Shown: one piece after another, positions 59,901-64,000 of the stretch
Position numbering within the stretch: position 1 is the first letter of the stretch
Layout of the letters: every line of letters begins with the position of its first letter
NCBI RefSeq assembly: GCF_005484985.1
Contig: NZ_CP027942.1
Location: forward strand, 496,001-560,000
Reading direction: 5' to 3'
Length of the DNA: 64,000 nucleotides
From: Agrococcus sp. SGAir0287
GTDB taxonomy: Bacteria; Actinomycetota; Actinomycetes; Actinomycetales; Microbacteriaceae
Position numbers and translations under genes: made by a program
The notes under the pieces: generated by a model
What the model was told of the DNA's origin: nothing
The model's database searches: none
What the model saw: the letters and a program-made list of their open reading frames with translations, nothing else

Positions 59901-61502
59901 GCCGGAGACGCGATCCCACACGATCCGCGGCCGCAGCTCGGCGAACTCGTCGGAGGGGTAGAGGCCGGAGACGAGGTCGAGCGTCGCCTCGTACGCGCTG
60001 CGGGGGAGCGAGGCGAAGGGTGCGGAGCGCCGCACGATCTCGAACCAGTCGTCGACGTCGACGGGGCCGAGCGCCGTGTGCGCGACCGTCTGCTGCGCGA
60101 GGATGTCGAGCGGGTTCTGCGGCACGGCGATCCGCTCGATGCGCCCCTCGCGCATCCGCTCCGTCGTCACCGTCGCGTGGACGAGGTCGGCGCGGTGCTT
60201 GGGGAAGAGCACGCCGCGCGACACCTCGCCGACCTGGTGGCCGGCGCGGCCGACGCGCTGCAGCCCGGCGGCGACCGACGGCGGCGACTCGACCTGGATG
60301 ACGAGGTCGACGGCGCCCATGTCGATGCCGAGCTCGAGCGAGGACGTGGCGACGACGCAGCGCAGCCGGCCGCGCTTGAGGTCGTCCTCGATCTCTGCGC
60401 GCTGATCCTTCGAGACGGAGCCGTGGTGCGCGCGGGCGAGCAGCGGCGCGGCGCCGGAGGTCTGCCCCGACTGGCCCATCATCTGCGCGGGCATCCGATC
60501 CGGCTGCCCGGATGGCGGCGCGGTCGGCGCGTCGAGGCCCTCGACCTCCACAGCCTCCTCCTGCCGCTGCGCCCAGATCTCGTTGAGCCGCGACGTCAGG
60601 CGCTCGGCGAGGCGGCGCGAGTTCGTGAACACGATCGTCGAGCGCTGCTCGAGCACGCGATCGACGATCGCCTCCTCGACGTGCGGCCAGATCGACTGCT
60701 GCTGCGGCATCGCCTCGTCGGCCGACGCGCTCGTCGCACCCTCGCGGGGCGGCGCCGAGCCGAGGTCGCTCATGTCGTCGACCGGCACGACGACCTGCAG
60801 CTCGACGCGGCCGCGGGACTCGGGCGCGACGATCGTCACGGGACGGGGTCCGCCGAGGAAGCGCGCGACGGCCTCGGGTGGGCGCACCGTCGCCGACAGC
60901 CCGATGCGCTGCGCCGGCCGCTCGAGCATGGCGTCGAGCCGCTCGAGCGAGACGGCGAGGTGCGCGCCGCGCTTCGTCGACGCGACGGCGTGGATCTCGT
61001 CGACGATGATCGTCTCGACGCCCGCGAGCGTCTCGCGCGCGGCGCTCGTGAGCATGAGGAAGAGCGACTCGGGCGTCGTGATGAGCACGTCCGGCGGCGC
61101 TGTCAGCAGCCTCCTGCGCTCGGCCTGCGGCGTATCGCCGGAGCGCACGCCCACCGTGATGTCCGGCGGCGCGAGGCCGAGCTCGGCAGCGGTGCGCGCG
61201 ATGCCGACGAGGGGGCTGCGCAGGTTGCGCTCGACGTCGACGCCGAGCGCCTTCAGCGGCGAGAGGTAGAGCACGCGGGTGCGGCGCAGCGGATCCTCGG
61301 GCTTCGGCTCGCTCGCGAGCCGGTCGATGGCCGTGAGGAAGGCGGCGAGGGTCTTGCCGGATCCCGTCGGCGCGATGACGAGGGCGCTGCCGCCGCCCTG
61401 CGTCGCCGCCCATGCGCCCTCCTGCGCGGGCGTCGGCGCCGCGAACGCGCCCCGGAACCACGCGGCGGTGGCGGGGCCGAAGGCGTCGAGGGAGTCGGGC
61501 AT
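56946..61502 (-). CDS. lhr: Lhr-type ATP-dependent DNA helicase
   Basis: A 1,518-residue superfamily 2 helicase acting on DNA/RNA hybrids in repair. Core motifs: APTGSGKT (Walker A, G47-T51), VDEIHAV (II), LSATVR (III), VFTNSRR (IV), VATSSLELGIDMG (V) and LQRVGRAGHQ (VI). The long Lhr-specific C-terminal region carries winged-helix and Lhr-CTD segments. The ATG at 61502 is 7 bases after TTGGAT (possible leaderless); ATG 61511 is an alternative. It is followed by nei2, consistent with a joint repair operon. Confidence 0.95.
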   Translation of the reverse strand: MPDSLDAFGPATAAWFRGAFAAPTPAQEGAWAATQGGGSALVIAPTGSGKTLAAFLTAIDRLASEPKPEDPLRRTRVLYLSPLKALGVDVERNLRSPLVGIARTAAELGLAPPDITVGVRSGDTPQAERRRLLTAPPDVLITTPESLFLMLTSAARETLAGVETIIVDEIHAVASTKRGAHLAVSLERLDAMLERPAQRIGLSATVRPPEAVARFLGGPRPVTIVAPESRGRVELQVVVPVDDMSDLGSAPPREGATSASADEAMPQQQSIWPHVEEAIVDRVLEQRSTIVFTNSRRLAERLTSRLNEIWAQRQEEAVEVEGLDAPTAPPSGQPDRMPAQMMGQSGQTSGAAPLLARAHHGSVSKDQRAEIEDDLKRGRLRCVVATSSLELGIDMGAVDLVIQVESPPSVAAGLQRVGRAGHQVGEVSRGVLFPKHRADLVHATVTTERMREGRIERIAVPQNPLDILAQQTVAHTALGPVDVDDWFEIVRRSAPFASLPRSAYEATLDLVSGLYPSDEFAELRPRIVWDRVSGTLTGRPGAQRLAVTSGGTIPDRGMFGVFLAGAERGGRVGELDEEMVYESRVGDVFALGATSWRIQDITHDRVVVTPAFGEPGRVPFWTGDAMGRSAELGAAIGAFLREAGQWTPEEAQARLASAGLDARAAQNLLAFLAEQRAATGQLPSDRTLVAERFRDELGDWRIVLHSPYGNRVHQPWALAITARIRERYGFDGGAMASDDGIVVRLPDTDADPPGADLFVFDPDELEHVITERVGDSALFASRFRECAARALLLPRRNPGRRSPLWQQRQRGAQLLEVARRYPSFPIVLETVREVLQDVYDVPALRGVAESIASRTIRLLEVETADASPFARSLLFGYVASFMYEGDAPLAERRAAALSLDTTMLAELLGRAELRELLDPDVIATTEAQLQRTHPERRLKGVEGAVDLLRLLGPMDTSALVERLDPTTIAGLDLDAALEGMRREQRVLRLQIAGAERWAVVEDAARLRDALGVPLPVGLPEAYLTPVPDAVGDLVSRYARTHGPFTPADAASTLGLGVAVVHDALRRLAGDRRVLEGEFRPGAAGTDWCDAEVLTRLRSRSLAALRKEVEPVEPEQLARFLPVWQHADRSLRGIDGVLQVVEQLAGAAVPASAWESLVLPARVRDYQPAMLDELTSTGEVLWSGDGTLPGADGWVRLHLAETAHLTIDAPTEAPDAAGQAVLDALGAGGGWFFRQLQQTLDVPDSELTATLWQLVWSGHVTNDTLGALRVRTGSSARRTRQPTRTRAYRGRMRPRGTTQSAAPEVGGRWTLTPSPDPDATVRRLANAEQLLERHGIVTRGAVQSEQVPGGFAAAYRVLTQLEEAGQTRRGYFVAGLGAAQFSTPATVDRLRAFGLDPDQAPPLAARTLAATDPANPFGAALPWPQRDEGHRPGRKAGALVTIVDGALTLFVERGGRTLLTFDDEPARLAAAAASLASVAPALGRIAVHRVDGQAVLGSALDPVLREAGFALTPKGLRLG

Positions 61503-61618
61503 CCTCCCCATCCAAGCCCAGACCGCCGACACGGCTCTGCGGGCTTGCGCCGCGCCCCTGGCGGCATGGCAGCGGAAGGCCGAGCATCGGCCGACGGAGG
61601 CGCGCCGGACATGCGCAA

Positions 61619-61646
61619 GGGCCGGTCGAGTTCGCTCGACCGGCCC
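61619..61646. terminator. Hairpin between lhr and the RNA-ligase gene
   Basis: GGGCCGGTCGAG (61619-61630) pairs perfectly with CTCGACCGGCCC (61635-61646) over TTCG. The role is unclear, since lhr and 61812 diverge. The gap 61512-61811 contains no gene that I can support; the A+T-richer part at 61695-61745 (TATAAC) may hold promoters. Confidence 0.5.
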
Positions 61647-61811
61647 CAGTCCCTTGCACCAGAGTGGATCTCGGATCGCACCCTCCGCTGATGGCCACAG
61701 CACAACCATCAACGTGTGCACCACGCTATAACGGATCGGTAACGAGCGGGGCATCAGCAGGCTGTGATTTCGCTGTGGCTCTCGGGCTCGAGGTGCGCGA
61801 GGCTTGCAGTC

Positions 61812-62294
61812 GTGGGCGTCGAGCGGAGGCGGTGGTGCGTCGCGGCGATGCTCGCGCCCATCCGCCCGGGCGCGTCGTTCCCGCGTGCCGCCTGGCCTGC
61901 GCACGTCACGCTCGCGTCGAACCTCCGCGTCGACGACCCGGACGCGCTGCCTGCCGTCGTCGATCGCGCGCTGCGCGGCGCAGGGAGCCTCGACGCGAGG
62001 ATCGGTCGCATGGCCTGGTTCGGGGAGCGGGGCGGCGTGCCAGTGCTGCTCGTCGCATCGCCCGGGATCGAGCGCGCGCACGAGCGTCTCGCGACGGCGC
62101 TCGTGCGGCAGCCGGGATTCGCGGCCGACGCGCCGCGGCACTGGCGGTCCGGCTACCGCGCCCACCTCACGCTCGGTCCCGCCGTCGTGCCGCCCAGCGG
62201 GGCCTGGCTCACCGTGGCGTGCGTCGCCATCGTGCGCCTCGAGGGCCCGCAGGCCGACGTGGAGTCGGTGCTCGCGCCGCCCGATCGAGACTGA
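61812..62294 (+). CDS. 2'-5' RNA ligase family protein
   Basis: A 160-residue 2H phosphoesterase-fold protein. The two H-x-T motifs are AWPAHVTLAS and YRAHLTLGP. WCVAAMLAPI is the usual first strand, which excludes the ATG at 61848 as start; GTG at 61812 is preferred. These enzymes cleave 2',3'-cyclic phosphates or 2'-5' links in RNA; the bacterial role is uncertain. Confidence 0.8.
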   Translation: MGVERRRWCVAAMLAPIRPGASFPRAAWPAHVTLASNLRVDDPDALPAVVDRALRGAGSLDARIGRMAWFGERGGVPVLLVASPGIERAHERLATALVRQPGFAADAPRHWRSGYRAHLTLGPAVVPPSGAWLTVACVAIVRLEGPQADVESVLAPPDRD

Positions 62295-62456
62295 GCCGAC
62301 GGCGTGAACGGCTCGCCCGCCCGAGCCGCGCTCACCGCTCGCGTCCCCCGATCCGTGCGCGATCGCGCGCGCGGGTGGAGGATGCCTCCCACGACGCGCG
62401 CCGGCCGGCTCGAGGCCGCGGGGCGTCGTCGCATCGCACCGACGAAGGACGACGAG

Positions 62457-63761
62457 ATGCCGCGCACGACCGCTCCCGCAGCCGGCGACGCGCCGCCGAT
62501 CGCCGCCGTGGTCGTGTCGGCGCCGGAGGGCACGGGCGAGCGGCGCGCCGACCGCCGCACCGGCGCGCAGCCGCGCTCGGCGCCGCTGCGCCGCATGCTC
62601 GCGTTCGGGCGACCGCCACGCGTCATGGGCGTCGACGTCGCACGCGGCGTCGCGATCGTCGGCATGATCGGCGCCCACGTCGGCGTCACGCAGGCGTTCG
62701 ACTGGGCGCGCGTCGAGACGTGGACCGACGTCGTCCACGGACGCTCCTCGCTGCTGTTCGCGCTCGTCGCCGGCATCTCGATCGCGTTGCTCACGGGTGG
62801 CAGACGCACGCCCGAGGTCGACGACCTGCCCCGCATCCGACTCGGGCTCGTCGGTCGCGGCGCCGTGGTCTTCGCGATCGGCTGCGTGCTCGAGCTCGTC
62901 GGCACGGGCATCGCCGTCGTGCTCACCGTCTACGGCATCCTCTTCGTCGCCATCATCCCGTTCCTGCGGTGGCGGCGCCGGTCGCTGTGGATCGCCGCGG
63001 GCGCGCTCGCGCTCCTCGGTCCGCTGCTGCTGGCGATCGTGCGCATCTTGTCGATCGACGCGTATGGCGAGGGGATCGGCCTCGTGCTCGGCACCTACCC
63101 CGTGACCGTGTGGATGCCGTTCCTGCTCGCGGGGCTCGCGATCGGCCGCAGCGACCTGCTGCGCCTGCGCACGGCGGTCGCGCTCCTCGTCGGAGGCGCG
63201 GTGCTCTGCGGCATCGGCTACGGCACGGCGGCGCTCGTCGCGGACCCGGTCGACGCCCTCGCCGCGGCATCGGCGGCGGACGAGGCCGGACGGGCGCAGC
63301 CGACGCCCGAGGAGGTCGCGGCGATGCCGTATCCGGAGCAGCTCGCGGCCGTCGCCGACCCGATGCGGGTGGTCTCCGCCGTGGTCGACGTCGCGCCCCA
63401 CTCCGGCGGCACGCTCGAGATCCTCGGGTCGGGCGGGCTCGCCGCGGCGATCGTCGGGGCCGGCCTGCTGCTGTCCCGACCGCTGCGCTGGGTGCTGCTG
63501 CCGCTCGCGGCGATGGGCAGCATGCCGCTCACCGCCTACGCGGCGCAGATCGTGGTCATCGCGCTCGTCGGCGGCCTGTCGGCGACGGCGGCCATGGAAG
63601 GAGCCATGTGGCAGGCGCTGACGCTCGGGCTGCTGGTGGCGGCGACCGTCTGGCTCGCGTTCGTCGGGACTGGTCCGCTCGAGCGGCTCACGCGCCGTGC
63701 ATCCGCATGGATGGCGGGGACGGCGGGCGGGCAGCGCGCGGGCGCACGCGTGCGACGGTGA
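62457..63761 (+). CDS. Multi-pass membrane protein (DUF418 / acyltransferase-like)
   Basis: A 434-residue protein with a disordered N-terminal tail of about 50 residues and ten or so helices. MGVDVARGVAIVGMIGAHVG and HGRSSLLFALVAGISIALL match the R-G-x-A and H-x-R-S-x-L-F signature of the DUF418/heparan-acetyltransferase-like family. A long loop (residues about 260-300) is acidic. The ATG at 62457 follows AAGGA; the region 62295-62456 is otherwise non-coding. Confidence 0.8.
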   Translation: MPRTTAPAAGDAPPIAAVVVSAPEGTGERRADRRTGAQPRSAPLRRMLAFGRPPRVMGVDVARGVAIVGMIGAHVGVTQAFDWARVETWTDVVHGRSSLLFALVAGISIALLTGGRRTPEVDDLPRIRLGLVGRGAVVFAIGCVLELVGTGIAVVLTVYGILFVAIIPFLRWRRRSLWIAAGALALLGPLLLAIVRILSIDAYGEGIGLVLGTYPVTVWMPFLLAGLAIGRSDLLRLRTAVALLVGGAVLCGIGYGTAALVADPVDALAAASAADEAGRAQPTPEEVAAMPYPEQLAAVADPMRVVSAVVDVAPHSGGTLEILGSGGLAAAIVGAGLLLSRPLRWVLLPLAAMGSMPLTAYAAQIVVIALVGGLSATAAMEGAMWQALTLGLLVAATVWLAFVGTGPLERLTRRASAWMAGTAGGQRAGARVRR

Positions 63762-63800
63762 GGCTCGGCGGCGCCGCGTCGGGCGGCGACGCGCTGCCTG

Positions 63801-64000
63801 CTAGATGCGGTCGGGCGAGGCGGCGTGCGGTGCGAGCACCGTGACGTCGGCGTGCCGGTCGAACCGGTAGCCGGCGCCGCGGACCGTGCGCACGATGTCC
63901 GACCAGGCGCCCAGCTTGGAACGCAGGCGACGCACGTGCACGTCGATGGTGCGCTCGTTGGGGCGCGCCTCGTCGTCGGCATCCGGCCACAGCGCGTCGA
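63801..64000 (-). CDS. OmpR/PhoB-type response regulator, C-terminal part
   Basis: The gene runs off the right edge; the last 65 residues are visible. ERTIDVHVRRLRSKLG (recognition helix) and VRTVRGAGYRFD (wing) are the winged-helix DNA-binding domain of OmpR-family regulators. A tail of about 20 residues (HADVTVLAPHAAS) follows. The receiver domain and any kinase lie beyond the window. Confidence 0.9.
   Translation of the reverse strand, partial: DALWPDADDEARPNERTIDVHVRRLRSKLGAWSDIVRTVRGAGYRFDRHADVTVLAPHAASPDRI

Noticed and set aside
57042..61691. 1,549-codon frame antisense to lhr
   Set aside because: It lies entirely opposite the helicase, is a GC-codon shadow with Arg/Ala/Gly-rich sequence, and has no motifs.

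Overview
The window is GC-rich DNA (roughly 70-75% G+C by eye) from an actinobacterium. Gene content points to the family Microbacteriaceae, possibly Agrococcus-like. The clues are four copies of a small protein family typical of that family (DUF7882), mycothiol-dependent maleylpyruvate-isomerase-type and LytR-CpsA-Psr proteins, an Lhr/Nei2 repair pair, dense packing with 1- to 11-base gene overlaps, and many starts 6-8 bases after a TANNNT hexamer (leaderless mRNAs). The genus is an inference.

Layout. 1-2450: the end of a DUF3140 gene, a family 2 glycosyltransferase, an endonuclease/exonuclease/phosphatase-fold protein and a membrane protein in one overlapping + operon. 2422-6524: a zinc alcohol dehydrogenase and a lipid kinase diverge from serS plus a HAD phosphatase; the divergent start sites share overlapping -10 boxes. 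6630-9183: two tRNA-Ser genes bracket a LytR-CpsA-Psr wall-polymer ligase; an M23 peptidase follows. 9740-16492: a secreted SGNH hydrolase with two C-terminal modules, three DUF7882 genes, two CoA-ester catabolic enzymes, a cold-shock protein, tRNA-Arg and small membrane proteins. 16567-29345: regulator/enzyme pairs (TetR/SDR, SDR/AraC, Lrp/alanine dehydrogenase), oxidoreductases, a WYL regulator, a VanZ protein, an Old Yellow Enzyme, a frameshifted DUF559 nuclease remnant, a compact pyrophosphatase-like protein and a PIN-domain gene. 29376-30047: eleven contiguous copies of a 62-bp repeat, with no gene.

30121-37292: OsmC, a Na+/H+ antiporter, two MarR regulators with dyads near their starts, a DUF7882 - 30-residue protein - maleylpyruvate-isomerase operon, a lipoprotein, a FAD-linked oxidase and a histidine phosphatase. 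37349-44445: a nine-gene minus-strand operon combining a polyamine-type ABC importer, a nitrilase-fold hydrolase, an RraA-like protein, a beta-keto-acid cleavage enzyme and two overlapping Lrp regulators. This looks like uptake and degradation of an unidentified nitrogenous substrate. 44692-46254: an ECF sigma factor placed between two O6-alkylguanine-DNA alkyltransferases. 46301-52442: asparaginase, glutamine amidotransferase, pseudouridine degradation (psuG-pfkB), a GNAT protein and an alpha/beta hydrolase. 52518-61502: a PadR/membrane-protein pair, an aldo/keto reductase-TetR module flanked by a 99-bp duplication of the end of the Nei2 glycosylase gene, then nei2 and the giant helicase lhr. 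61812-64000: a 2'-5' RNA ligase-like protein, a multi-pass membrane protein and the end of an OmpR-type response regulator.

The best candidates for something undescribed are the alkyltransferase-sigma-alkyltransferase operon, the transporter/BKACE/Lrp operon, the DUF7882 set with its coupled microprotein, the 62-bp array, and the overlapping divergent leaderless promoters at 4434-4443. No phage, CRISPR array, insertion sequence or replication origin was seen.
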